From: Knoellia sp031844405
Lineage (GTDB): Bacteria; Actinomycetota; Actinomycetes; Actinomycetales; Dermatophilaceae
DNA length: 64,000 nt
Reading direction: 5' to 3'
Assembly: GCA_031844405.1 (NCBI GenBank)
Contig: JAUZVC010000001.1
Location: forward strand, 1,178,001-1,242,000
Below the pieces are notes generated by a model, which did no database searches, was not told where the DNA came from, and saw only the letters and a list, made by a program, of their open reading frames with translations. The translations under genes were made by a program, and so were the position numbers. This document shows positions 1 through 8,970 of this stretch, one piece after another. Positions within the stretch are counted from its first letter, which is position 1. Each line of letters starts with the position of its first letter.

Positions 1-108
1 CACTCGGAGTTCTACTTCTGCGAGGCCTACTGGCCCGACTTCCGCAAGGTCGACTTCCTGCGCGCGCTGCGGGCCTTCGGGGACCGCCACCGGCGCTTCG
101 GCGCCTGA
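1..108 (+). CDS. uppS: Isoprenyl transferase (cis-prenyl transferase), C-terminal end only
   Basis: Only the last 35 residues are inside the window; the start lies upstream. The tail reads HSEFYFCEAYWPDF followed by RKVDFLRALRAF and ends RRFGA. This is the typical C-terminus of undecaprenyl/decaprenyl diphosphate synthase-type cis-prenyl transferases, which condense isopentenyl diphosphate to make the lipid carrier for cell wall precursors. In mycobacteria a short-chain Z-isoprenyl transferase (Rv1086) lies near coaA and phoH2, as here. The chain length of the product cannot be told from this fragment. Confidence 0.65.
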   Translation, partial: HSEFYFCEAYWPDFRKVDFLRALRAFGDRHRRFGA

Positions 109-293
109 GCGCGCGCTTGAGACTGTCGCCGCAGGAGCCTCATCCGTCACACCCGTCACCCCAGTGGAAACGTGACGAGGGAAACGCGCGACGAACCTGT
201 CCCGACACGCCGCGAGGATCCGTATGCCGGGTGGTCGGCGGTCGTAGCGTCACGACTGACGCACCACCCCGGTGCGTTCGGGAGGCCCATCGC

Positions 294-407
294 ATGGAGC
301 ACACCACGCTCCGGAGGAGGGACCACTCTCGGCTCCCTGCTCGTGGCAGTGGGTCGACCGGGTTCCACACCTTCGAGCCGGCGCACGACCTCAGCGTGCG
401 CGCCTAG
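294..407 (+). CDS. Possible 37-aa leader/antitoxin-like peptide upstream of phoH2
   Basis: The ATG at 294 is preceded by a good ribosome site (GGAGG at 281-285, 8 nt spacing) and opens a 37-codon frame. Its TAG stop (405-407) overlaps the ribosome site AGGAG (406-410) of the following PIN-PhoH gene, an arrangement typical of translational coupling. The peptide is basic and has no recognised domain. In mycobacteria phoH2 is preceded by a short overlapping gene, phoAT, reported to act as its antitoxin; this ORF holds the same place, but I cannot show sequence similarity. The rest of 109-417 holds one copy of the GTATGCCG octamer (222) and nothing else I recognise. Confidence 0.35.
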   Translation: MEHTTLRRRDHSRLPARGSGSTGFHTFEPAHDLSVRA

Positions 408-417
408 GAGCCCTGCC

Positions 418-1812
418 GTGGCCACGACCTCGCCTTCGACCGCTTCCTCCCCGACGACCAGCGCCGGGGGTCCCCGGCGCAAGCGCGCGGCCGCCACGGC
501 CACGCTCGCCGAACCAGCGCTGCGGACCTACGTCCTCGACACCTCGGTCCTGCTGTCCGACCCGCGTGCGATCCTGCGCTTCAAGGAGCACGAGGTCGTG
601 CTGCCGGTCGTCGTCGTCACCGAGCTCGAGGCCAAGCGGCACCACCCCGAGCTGGGCTACTTCGCCCGGACCGCGCTCCGCCTCCTCGACGACCTGCGCA
701 TCCAGGCCGGCCGGCTCGACGCCCCTGTCCCCGTCGGCGAGGCCGGCGGCACCCTCCGGGTCGAGCTCAACCACACCGACCCCTCGTCGCTGCCCGCCGG
801 CTTCCGCCTCGGCGACAACGACACCCGCATCCTCTCGGTCGCCAAGAACCTCTCCAACGAGGGCTGTGCGGTGACGATCGTCAGCAAGGACCTGCCGATG
901 CGGGTCAAGGCGTCGGCCTGCGGCATGGAGGCCGAGGAGTACCGCGCCGAGCTCGCCGTCGACTCCGGCTGGACCGGCATGTCCGAGGTCGAGGTGACGA
1001 CCGAGGAGATGGACCACCTCTACGAGTACGGCCGCCTCGAGCACCTCGGAGCCGCCGAGCTGCCGTGCCACACCGGCCTCAAGCTCCTGTCGCCGCGCGG
1101 CAGCGGACTCGGCCGCATCGGCGCCGACAAGCAGGTGCGCCTCGTCAAGGGCGACCGCGACGCCTTCGGCCTGCACGGCCGCAGCGCCGAGCAGCGGATC
1201 GCGCTCGACATCCTCCTCGACCCCGACATCGGCATCGTCAGCCTCGGCGGCCGCGCGGGCACCGGCAAGTCCGCGCTCGCGCTCTGCGCCGGGCTCGAGG
1301 CGGTCATGGAGCGGCGCCAGCAGCGCAAGGTCGTCGTCTTCCGCCCGCTCTACGCCGTCGGCGGCCAGGAGCTCGGCTACCTGCCCGGCTCCGAGCAGGA
1401 GAAGATGAACCCGTGGGGCCAGGCGGTCTTCGACACGCTCTCCGCCCTCGTCTCGCGCGAGGTCGTCGAGGAGGTCCTCGACCGGGGGATGCTCGAGGTC
1501 CTCCCGCTCACCCACATCCGCGGCCGGTCGCTCCACGACGCGTTCGTCATCGTCGACGAGGCGCAGTCGCTCGAGCGCAACGTCCTGCTCACCGTGCTCT
1601 CGCGCATCGGCCAGAACTCCAAGGTCGTCATGACCCACGACGTCGCCCAGCGCGACAACCTGCGCGTCGGCCGCCACGACGGCGTCGCCGCCGTCATCGA
1701 GAAGCTCAAGGGCCACCCGCTCTTCGCCCACGTCACCCTGACGCGCAGCGAGCGCAGCCCGATCGCGGCCCTCGTCACCGACCTCCTCGAGTCCGAGGAC
1801 GGGCTCGCCTGA
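418..1812 (+). CDS. phoH2: PhoH2: PIN-domain ribonuclease fused to PhoH ATPase/RNA helicase
   Basis: 464 residues. The N-terminal PIN domain starts near residue 37 (TYVLDTSVLLSDP) and carries the acidic residues of a metal-dependent RNase. The C-terminal PhoH domain has a Walker A GRAGTGKS near residue 278 and a Walker B VIVDEAQS near 376. Mycobacterial PhoH2 proteins unwind and cleave RNA in an ATP-dependent way. I chose the GTG at 418 because it follows AGGAG (406-410) by 7 nt; an in-frame extension back to 172 is open but low-complexity and has no support. The gene is probably coupled to the small ORF before it and is closed by a strong hairpin at 1834-1874. Confidence 0.93.
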   Translation: MATTSPSTASSPTTSAGGPRRKRAAATATLAEPALRTYVLDTSVLLSDPRAILRFKEHEVVLPVVVVTELEAKRHHPELGYFARTALRLLDDLRIQAGRLDAPVPVGEAGGTLRVELNHTDPSSLPAGFRLGDNDTRILSVAKNLSNEGCAVTIVSKDLPMRVKASACGMEAEEYRAELAVDSGWTGMSEVEVTTEEMDHLYEYGRLEHLGAAELPCHTGLKLLSPRGSGLGRIGADKQVRLVKGDRDAFGLHGRSAEQRIALDILLDPDIGIVSLGGRAGTGKSALALCAGLEAVMERRQQRKVVVFRPLYAVGGQELGYLPGSEQEKMNPWGQAVFDTLSALVSREVVEEVLDRGMLEVLPLTHIRGRSLHDAFVIVDEAQSLERNVLLTVLSRIGQNSKVVMTHDVAQRDNLRVGRHDGVAAVIEKLKGHPLFAHVTLTRSERSPIAALVTDLLESEDGLA

Positions 1813-1833
1813 GGGTCCCGAACCACGCACGAC

Positions 1834-1874
1834 CCGGTATGCCGGCCCACGACCTGCGTGGGCCGGCATACCGG
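1834..1874. terminator. Hairpin terminator after phoH2 built from an inverted pair of GTATGCCG
   Basis: A perfect 17-bp stem (1834-1850 with 1858-1874) and a 7-nt loop lie 21 nt after the phoH2 stop. Each arm contains one copy of the recurrent octamer (1837 and 1864) in opposite orientation. No T-tract follows, which is usual for actinobacterial terminators. Confidence 0.8.
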
Positions 1875-2018
1875 CGTCCGGGTGCCCGAGGTCGGGTGCG
1901 ATCGTGGCGGGATCACCTCGCGGTGGCCCGCTCGTGCCGCTCGACGGTGTGCACGATGGAGACCCCCGTTTTGGTTCTTTGAGGGGTCATCGCGTACGTT
2001 GGTCTCGATTTGATAACG

Positions 2019-2046
2019 CAGCCCGACTGCCTCGCCAGCCGGGCTG
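2019..2046 (+). promoter_or_regulatory. Small hairpin in the leader of the transglycosylase-like gene
   Basis: CAGCCCG (2019-2025) pairs with CGGGCTG (2040-2046) about 10 nt before the ribosome site GGAGAGGA (2057-2064). The A/T-richer stretch at about 1966-2015 probably holds the promoter, but I see no clear -35/-10 pair. Known c-di-AMP riboswitch (ydaO) landmarks, which precede many actinobacterial peptidoglycan hydrolase genes, are not evident. Confidence 0.3.
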
Positions 2047-2073
2047 CTACTTGTGTGGAGAGGAAACCTTCGA

Positions 2074-2829
2074 ATGAGCAGCCGGTACCGCGGTCGTCAC
2101 CGCGGGCGCCACGCGCGTCCATCCGAAGCCCCCCTGACCGTCGCGCTCGGGGTCGCCCGGCGTCCCGCCGTCACGGCCGGCATGGCCCTGGCCCTCGTCG
2201 GGACCGGAGCCGTCGGCGTCAACGCCAGTGACGCCGTCGCCGAGTCCGACACCTTCTCGCTGAGCAGCTCGGCCGCGACACAGGCGGCGCTGTCGGCGCG
2301 CGAGAGCACGAGCGACAGTGCCCGCATCTCCCGCGACCGCGCCGGTGTCAACACCCAGCGCGCCGCCGTCAACGCCAAGGCCGAGGCCGACGCGAAGGCC
2401 AAGGCCGCAGCCGACGCCGCTGCCGCCAAGGCGAAGGCCGACGCGCTGGCCAAGGCGCGCGCCGCCGCCGCCCAGAAGGCCGCCCGCGACAAGGCCCGGG
2501 CCTCCGCGATCGCCAACGCCCAGCAGGACCCGCGCTCGGCCGCCCGGGCCCTCATGGCCGACCACGGCTGGGGCGACACTCAGTGGCGCTGCCTCAACCT
2601 CCTCTGGGAGGGCGAGAGCTCGTGGGACTACACCGCCGAGAACCAGTCGTCGGGCGCCTACGGCATCCCGCAGAGCCTGCCGGCCCGCAAGATGGCGAAG
2701 TTCGGCGCGGACTACCGCACCAACCCGATCACCCAGATCAAGTGGGGCCTCTGGTACATCGACCAGTCCTACGGGTCGCCGTGCAACGCATGGGACTTCT
2801 GGAACGCCCGCTACCCGCACTGGTACTGA
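2074..2829 (+). CDS. Secreted lytic-transglycosylase-like protein with Ala/Lys coiled coil
   Basis: 251 residues. A basic N-terminus (RYRGRHRGRHARP) is followed by a hydrophobic segment (about residues 28-50) that looks like a signal peptide or membrane anchor. Next comes a long Ala/Lys/Asp-rich coiled coil (about 90-155). The C-terminal 90-residue domain begins WGDTQWRCLNLLWEGES and contains NQSSGAYGIPQSLPA, the catalytic-Glu and GxYGIPQ features of SLT-like transglycosylase domains common in Micrococcales. It probably cleaves peptidoglycan outside the membrane during growth. The ATG at 2074 has GGAGAGGA 9 nt upstream; the in-frame GTG at 2053 would start before the ribosome site. Confidence 0.8.
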   Translation: MSSRYRGRHRGRHARPSEAPLTVALGVARRPAVTAGMALALVGTGAVGVNASDAVAESDTFSLSSSAATQAALSARESTSDSARISRDRAGVNTQRAAVNAKAEADAKAKAAADAAAAKAKADALAKARAAAAQKAARDKARASAIANAQQDPRSAARALMADHGWGDTQWRCLNLLWEGESSWDYTAENQSSGAYGIPQSLPARKMAKFGADYRTNPITQIKWGLWYIDQSYGSPCNAWDFWNARYPHWY

Positions 2830-2852
2830 GCGCGACCGCACCCTGACGCATC

Positions 2853-2882
2853 AGGACGCCGGACCCCGGGGTCCGGCGTCCT
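2853..2882. terminator. Bidirectional terminator between convergent genes
   Basis: A perfect 30-bp palindrome (AGGACGCCGGACCCC then its complement) lies midway between the transglycosylase-like gene (+) and coaA (-). It can fold on either transcript and so serves both. Confidence 0.8.
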
Positions 2883-2906
2883 TCGCGTTCCGCGGGCACG
2901 CGGCCG

Positions 2907-3899
2907 TTAGAGCCTGCGGAGCCTGATGTGGGTCACCGCGTGGTCGGCTCCCTTGGAGAGCACGAGCGTCGCCCGGTCGCGCGTCGGCTCGACGTTGCGC
3001 AGGAGGTTGGGCTCGTTGATGCGCTCCCAGATGCCCGACGCGGTCTCGCGCGCCTCGGAGTCGGTGAGCCGGGCGTAGCGGTGGAAGTAGGACTCGGGGT
3101 CGGCGAACGCGGTCTCGCGCAGCCGGAGGAAGCGCTCGACGTACCACTCGCGCAGCTGCGCGACGGGTGCGTCGACGTAGACCGAGAAGTCGAAGTAGTC
3201 CGAGAGCACCTGCCGCGTGCGCTGGTCCGAGCGCACCGTCGCCGGCTGGAGGACGTTGAGCCCCTCGACGATGAGCACGTCGGGCTGGTCGACGACGATC
3301 TCGGCGCCCGGGACGATGTCGTAGGTGAGGTGCGAGTAGACCGGGGCCGGCACGGACGGCATACCGGACTTCACGTCCGCGACGAAGCGAAGAAGGGCGC
3401 GACGGTCGTAGGACTCGGGGAAGCCCTTGCGCTGCAGGAGTCCTCGCGCCTCGAGCTCGGCGTTGGGGCGCAGGAAGCCGTCGGTCGTGATGAGGTCGAC
3501 GCGGGGCGTCTGGGGCCAGCGGCGCAGGAGCTCGCGCAGGACGCGGGCGGTCGTCGACTTGCCGACGGCCACCGACCCGGCGATGCCGATGACGAAGGGC
3601 ACCTTGGCGGGGCGCTCGCCGAGGAAGTCGGTCGTCACGCGGTGCAGGCCCGCCGTCGCGTTGACGTAGAAGGAGAGCAGCCGTGAGAGCGGCAGGTAGA
3701 CCTGCTCGACCTCGCGCAGGTCGACGCGGTCGCCGAGTCCGGTGACCCTGGCGACGTCGTCGGGGGTGAGGCTCAGCGGGTGGTTGTCGCGCCTCGCGGC
3801 CCAGTCCTCACGGCTGAAGTCGAGGAAGGGGGAGGGCAACGGCGCCGTGGTTCCCGGCAGCGCGCCGGACTCGGCGGGTGTGGCAGACACGCGGGCCAT
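2907..3899 (-). CDS. coaA: Pantothenate kinase, type I (CoaA)
   Basis: 330 residues. This enzyme phosphorylates pantothenate with ATP, the first and controlling step of coenzyme A synthesis in the cytosol. The P-loop GSVAVGKST is near residue 110, followed by LITTDGFL, a motif typical of prokaryotic type I kinases of the phosphoribulokinase-like fold. Sequence continues to the usual C-terminus (LRLRRL). I chose the ATG at 3899 (MARVSATPAE); the frame is open further upstream to 4016, but that would run into glmS, and the family length fits the shorter form. It is divergent from glmS with only 55 bp between the starts. Confidence 0.93.
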   Translation of the reverse strand: MARVSATPAESGALPGTTAPLPSPFLDFSREDWAARRDNHPLSLTPDDVARVTGLGDRVDLREVEQVYLPLSRLLSFYVNATAGLHRVTTDFLGERPAKVPFVIGIAGSVAVGKSTTARVLRELLRRWPQTPRVDLITTDGFLRPNAELEARGLLQRKGFPESYDRRALLRFVADVKSGMPSVPAPVYSHLTYDIVPGAEIVVDQPDVLIVEGLNVLQPATVRSDQRTRQVLSDYFDFSVYVDAPVAQLREWYVERFLRLRETAFADPESYFHRYARLTDSEARETASGIWERINEPNLLRNVEPTRDRATLVLSKGADHAVTHIRLRRL

Positions 3900-3941
3900 T
3901 GTGGCCCACGGTGACGGTTCGGGGGCGGCGGAGCGAGCCAT

Positions 3942-3947
3942 TACGCT
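3942..3947 (+). promoter_or_regulatory. glmS -10 box, leaderless start
   Basis: TACGCT ends 7 nt before the glmS ATG, and there is no Shine-Dalgarno sequence. Transcription would begin at or within a base of the start codon. This follows a pattern seen at many genes in the window. Confidence 0.6.
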
Positions 3948-3954
3948 TGCGGCC

Positions 3955-5814
3955 ATGTGTGGAATCGTCGGATACGTCGGCCCGGCCATGGACTCGCGCG
4001 CCGAGGGCGTAGTCATGGAGGGCCTGGCGCGGCTCGAGTACCGCGGCTACGACTCGGCCGGCATCGCCCTCGTCACCGAGGACGGCGTCGAGTCGCAGAA
4101 GCGGGCCGGCAAGCTCGAGAACCTGCGCGGTGCGATCGAGGCGCAGCCGCTGGCGACGTCGCGCACGGCGATCGGCCACACCCGCTGGGCGACCCACGGC
4201 GGCCCCACCGACGGCAACGCCCACCCGCACCGCGGTGGCCAGGAGGACAAGCTCGCCCTCATCCACAACGGCATCATCGAGAACTTCCACGCGCTCAAGA
4301 AGGAGCTCCTCGCCGAAGGTGTGACCTTCGCCAGCGAGACCGACACCGAGGTGGCGGCCAAGCTCGTCGGCCGGGCGTTCGACGAGACCGGTGACCTCAC
4401 GACGGCGATGCGCCAGGTCGTGGGCCGGCTCGAGGGTGCCTTCACCCTCCTCGCCGTGCACGCCGACCAGCCCGGCGTCGTCGTCGGCGCCCGGCGCAAC
4501 AGCCCGCTCGTCGTCGGGCTCGGCGAGGGCGAGAACTTCCTCGGCTCCGACGTCGCGGCCTTCATCGGCTACACCCGGCAGGCGCTCGAGCTCGGTCAGG
4601 ACCAGATCGTCACGATCACGCCCGACGGCCACGAGGTCATCAACTTCGACGGCTCGCCCGCCGAGGGCAAGGCCTACGAGGTGACGTGGGACGCCGCCGC
4701 CGCCGAGAAGGGCGGCTACGCGACCTTCATGGAGAAGGAGATCTTCGACCAGCCGCACGCGGTCGGCGAAACCCTCCTCGGCCGCACCGACGAGAGCGGC
4801 CGCCTCGTCCTCGACGAGCTGCGCATCAGCGAGGAGCAGCTCCGCAACGTCGACCGCATCACCGTCGTCGCCTGCGGCACCGCCGCCTACGCCGGGATGG
4901 TCGCGAAGTACGCCATCGAGCACTGGACCCGCATCCCCGTCGAGGTGTCGCTCGCCCACGAGTTCCGCTACAGCGACCCGATCGTCAACGAGCGCTCACT
5001 CGTCGTGAGCATCAGCCAGTCCGGCGAGACGATGGACACGCTCATGGCCGTCAAGCACGCCCGCGAGCTCGGTGCCCTGACCATCTCGGTGTGCAACACG
5101 CACGGATCGACGATCCCGCGCGAGTCCGACGCCGTCCTCTACACCCACGCCGGGCCCGAGATCGCGGTCGCGTCGACCAAGGCGTTCCTCGCCCAGATCA
5201 CCGCCTGCTACGTCCTCGGCCTCTACCTCGCCCAGCTGCGCGGCGGCACCTACGCCGACGACGCCCAAGCCGTGATGAAGGAGCTGCACGAGGTCCCGGC
5301 CAAGATCGAGGACCTCCTCGGCACGATGGAGCGGGTCAAGGAGATCGCGCGCTTCATGGCCGACACCCGCTCGGTGCTCTTCCTCGGCCGCAACGTCGGC
5401 TTCCCCATCGCCATGGAGGGCGCGCTCAAGCTCAAGGAGCTCGCCTACATCCACGCCGAGGGCTTCGCCGCCGGCGAGCTCAAGCACGGCCCGATCGCGC
5501 TCATCGACGCAGGCCAGCCGGTCTTCATCGTCGTGCCCGGTCCCGACACCCCGCACGACCTCCACAAGAAGGTCGTCTCCAACATCCAGGAGATCCGTGC
5601 CCGCGGCGCCCGCACGATCGTCATCGCGCAGGAGGGCGACGAGGACGTCGTGCCCTTCGCCGACGAGGTCATCCGCGTGCCCCAGACCTCGCCGCTGCTC
5701 CAGCCGCTGCTCACGGTCGTGCCGCTCCAGGTCTTCGCGCTGCACCTCTCGACCGCCAAGGGCCTCGACGTCGACCAGCCGAGGAACCTCGCCAAGTCCG
5801 TCACGGTCGAGTGA
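3955..5814 (+). CDS. glmS: Glutamine-fructose-6-phosphate aminotransferase (GlmS)
   Basis: 619 residues. GlmS makes glucosamine-6-phosphate from fructose-6-phosphate and glutamine, the entry step to UDP-GlcNAc and peptidoglycan. The start ATG-TGT exposes the catalytic Cys2 (MCGIVGYVG) of the class II glutamine amidotransferase domain. Two sugar isomerase (SIS) domains follow in the second half, with SISQSGETMDT and the C-terminal DQPRNLAKSVTVE that is invariant in the family. The frame is open upstream of the ATG, but the N-terminal nucleophile fixes the start. acpS, nnr and alr follow on the same strand, giving a run of cell-envelope and cofactor genes. Confidence 0.97.
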   Translation: MCGIVGYVGPAMDSRAEGVVMEGLARLEYRGYDSAGIALVTEDGVESQKRAGKLENLRGAIEAQPLATSRTAIGHTRWATHGGPTDGNAHPHRGGQEDKLALIHNGIIENFHALKKELLAEGVTFASETDTEVAAKLVGRAFDETGDLTTAMRQVVGRLEGAFTLLAVHADQPGVVVGARRNSPLVVGLGEGENFLGSDVAAFIGYTRQALELGQDQIVTITPDGHEVINFDGSPAEGKAYEVTWDAAAAEKGGYATFMEKEIFDQPHAVGETLLGRTDESGRLVLDELRISEEQLRNVDRITVVACGTAAYAGMVAKYAIEHWTRIPVEVSLAHEFRYSDPIVNERSLVVSISQSGETMDTLMAVKHARELGALTISVCNTHGSTIPRESDAVLYTHAGPEIAVASTKAFLAQITACYVLGLYLAQLRGGTYADDAQAVMKELHEVPAKIEDLLGTMERVKEIARFMADTRSVLFLGRNVGFPIAMEGALKLKELAYIHAEGFAAGELKHGPIALIDAGQPVFIVVPGPDTPHDLHKKVVSNIQEIRARGARTIVIAQEGDEDVVPFADEVIRVPQTSPLLQPLLTVVPLQVFALHLSTAKGLDVDQPRNLAKSVTVE

Positions 5815-5856
5815 TCGGGTGCCGGTGACGAGCGGGGCACGGCCCAAGGTGCAGCG

Positions 5857-6207
5857 GTGATCGTCGGCACCGGGATCGACGTCGTCGACATCCCGCGCTT
5901 CGCCGAGACGCTCGAGCGCACGCCCGGGCTGCGCACCCGTCTCTTCACCGAGGCCGAGCGCGGTCTGCCGATGCGGTCGCTCGCCGCCCGCTTCGCCGCC
6001 AAGGAGGCCCTCGCCAAGGCTCTGGGCGCGCCGGTGGGGCTGGCGTGGACCGACGTCACGGTCCAGCGCGGCGAGGACGGGCGCCCGCACATCGTCATGC
6101 AGGGCACCGTGCAGGCCCGCGCCGACGAGCTCGGCGTCACCTCGATGCACGTCTCCCTGTCGCACGACGCCGGGATCGCCTCGGCCGTCGTCATCGCGGA
6201 GGGCTGA
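5857..6207 (+). CDS. acpS: Holo-[acyl-carrier-protein] synthase (AcpS)
   Basis: 116 residues, normal for the family. AcpS transfers 4'-phosphopantetheine from CoA to acyl carrier protein. The sequence shows the family signatures GTGIDVVDIPRF at the N-terminus and RFAAKEALAKAL near residues 47-58, with the Mg2+-binding Asp and Glu. It starts with GTG and lies 42 nt after glmS and 3 nt before nnr, so it is probably co-transcribed with both. The link to coaA across the glmS promoter is functional (CoA supply), not operonic. Confidence 0.95.
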   Translation: MIVGTGIDVVDIPRFAETLERTPGLRTRLFTEAERGLPMRSLAARFAAKEALAKALGAPVGLAWTDVTVQRGEDGRPHIVMQGTVQARADELGVTSMHVSLSHDAGIASAVVIAEG

Positions 6208-6210
6208 GTC

Positions 6211-7701
6211 GTGATCGAGGCGTGGAGCCCCAAGGACGTGTATGCCGCGGAGGCGACCCTCGAGGAGGAGCTCGCCTCGGGCGAGCTCATGAGCCGCGCG
6301 GTCGAGGGGCTCGTCGAGGTCGTCGCGGCGCGCGTCTCGCAGCTCGACGCGGAGACGGTCATCGCTCTCGTCGGCCCCGGCAACAACGGGGCCGACGCCC
6401 TGTATGCCGTGGCGCACCTCGCCGAGGCCGGCGTCGCCTGCGCGGCGGCGCTCGACCCGGCGAAGGTCCACGAGGGGGCGCTCGAGGCCGCCCGCGCGGC
6501 CGGAGTCGTCCTCGTCTCGGGGGCCGAGGCCCTCGAGGACATCGCCGAGGCGGACATCGTCCTCGACGGCATCCTCGGGCTGGGCGGCCGGCCCGGACTC
6601 CCCGGTGAGGCAGGGGAATGGGTCGCGGCCATCCCCGACGACGCCCACGTCATCGCCGTCGACCTGCCCTCGGGACAGGCCGCCGACGGCAGCGCGTTCG
6701 ACCCCGACGGTGTGCTCGCCGACGAGACCGTGACCTTCTCGGTCGCCAAGCCGGTCCACCTCCTGCCGCCGACCGAGCAGGCCTGCGGCACGCTCACCGT
6801 CGTCGACATCGGGCTCACCTTCGACTCCGAGCCGGCCGTCGTCCGCCTCGGTCACGACGACGTCGCCGACCTCTGGCCGGTGCCCGGACCCGACGACGAC
6901 AAGTACTCGCGCGGCGTCCTCGGTGTCGTCGCCGGTGGCGAGGACTACTCCGGCGCTGCCGTGCTCGCCGTCACCGCGGCGGTCGAGGCCGGGGCGGGGA
7001 TGGTCCGCTACGTCGGCACCCCGACCCCCGAGGGCCTCGTCCGCGCTGCGGTCCCCGAGGCCGTGCACGGCGAGGGACGGGTCCAGGCGTGGGTCGTCGG
7101 ACCCGGGCTCGACGTCCGTGCGAGCCGTCGCGAGGCGGTCGCCCAGCTCGCCACCGCCCGCCGCGCCCTCGCCGGTCAGGAGCCCGTCCTCGTCGACGCC
7201 GGCGGCCTCGACCTGATCGACGACGAGGTCGTCGATGCCCGCCGTGACCTGCCCACCCTGCTCACCCCGCACGCGGGCGAGCTGGCGCGGCTGCTCACCC
7301 GGCTGGGACTGGGCCCGCGGGCGCGCTCGCGCACCGAGGTCGAGCGCAGCGCCGTCGAGGCCGAGCCCGTTCGCCACGCCCGTGCGCTGGCCGAACGCAC
7401 GGGCATGACCGTCCTCCTCAAGGGCTCGACGACGCTCGTCGTCCCCGCCGCCCCCGGGTCGCCGGTGCGCTCGCAGGCCGACGCCCCGGCATGGCTCGCG
7501 ACCGCCGGCGCCGGTGACGTCCTCTCCGGGCTCGTCGGCACCCTGCTCGCCGCCGGGCTCGACCCCGCCGACGCTGGGGCACTCGGCGCCCTCGTCCACG
7601 GCGTCGCCGCCGACCGGGTGGGAGCGGGAGGTCCGGTGCGGGCGCTCGCCGTCGCACACGGCATACCGAATGCCGTGGCGCACCTCCTCGCCCGCCACTG
7701 A
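6211..7701 (+). CDS. nnr: Bifunctional NAD(P)H-hydrate epimerase / dehydratase (Nnr)
   Basis: 496 residues. The protein repairs hydrated NADH and NADPH. The N-terminal YjeF-type epimerase domain (about residues 1-220) shows GPGNNGADAL at residue 55. The C-terminal ribokinase-like ADP/ATP-dependent NAD(P)HX dehydratase domain (about 225-496) contains LTPHAGELARLL, LLKGSTT and ATAGAGDVLSGL at about 430. The start GTG at 6211 is 3 nt after the acpS stop. The two copies of TATGCC at 6240 and 6402 encode Tyr-Ala, and a third octamer copy (7659) gives Gly-Ile-Pro through the rare ATA codon. Confidence 0.95.
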   Translation: MIEAWSPKDVYAAEATLEEELASGELMSRAVEGLVEVVAARVSQLDAETVIALVGPGNNGADALYAVAHLAEAGVACAAALDPAKVHEGALEAARAAGVVLVSGAEALEDIAEADIVLDGILGLGGRPGLPGEAGEWVAAIPDDAHVIAVDLPSGQAADGSAFDPDGVLADETVTFSVAKPVHLLPPTEQACGTLTVVDIGLTFDSEPAVVRLGHDDVADLWPVPGPDDDKYSRGVLGVVAGGEDYSGAAVLAVTAAVEAGAGMVRYVGTPTPEGLVRAAVPEAVHGEGRVQAWVVGPGLDVRASRREAVAQLATARRALAGQEPVLVDAGGLDLIDDEVVDARRDLPTLLTPHAGELARLLTRLGLGPRARSRTEVERSAVEAEPVRHARALAERTGMTVLLKGSTTLVVPAAPGSPVRSQADAPAWLATAGAGDVLSGLVGTLLAAGLDPADAGALGALVHGVAADRVGAGGPVRALAVAHGIPNAVAHLLARH

Positions 7702-7778
7702 CGGGTGCCGTGCCCGTCGTCGGCGGGCGGAGATGGTTGAGGGTGTGACCACATCGGCGGACGCCGGGGGCGCCCACC

Positions 7779-7784
7779 TAGACT
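7779..7784 (+). promoter_or_regulatory. Candidate -10 box before alr
   Basis: TAGACT ends 10 nt before the alr ATG. A ribosome site GGGAGG (7785-7790) lies between them, so transcription from this box would leave only a few nucleotides of leader and cut off the ribosome site. Either alr is near-leaderless from here, or the box is spurious and readthrough from nnr supplies the leader. Confidence 0.4.
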
Positions 7785-7794
7785 GGGAGGTCCC

Positions 7795-8969
<1,175 letters not shown>

Positions 8970-8970
<1 letters not shown>

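Noticed and set aside
172..417. An 82-residue N-terminal extension of PhoH2
   Set aside because: The GTG at 418 has a well placed AGGAG and the PIN domain starts 36 residues later; the extension is low-complexity and overlaps the better supported short ORF at 294-407 in another frame.
1960..2073. A c-di-AMP (ydaO) riboswitch before the transglycosylase-like gene
   Set aside because: The region is only about 110 nt long and I could not find the conserved ydaO segments; only a simple hairpin is visible.
4996..7752. A 918-codon open frame on the minus strand antisense to glmS, acpS and nnr
   Set aside because: It mirrors the third-position GC bias of real genes on the plus strand and its translation is Arg/Glu/Gly-rich low complexity with no domain.
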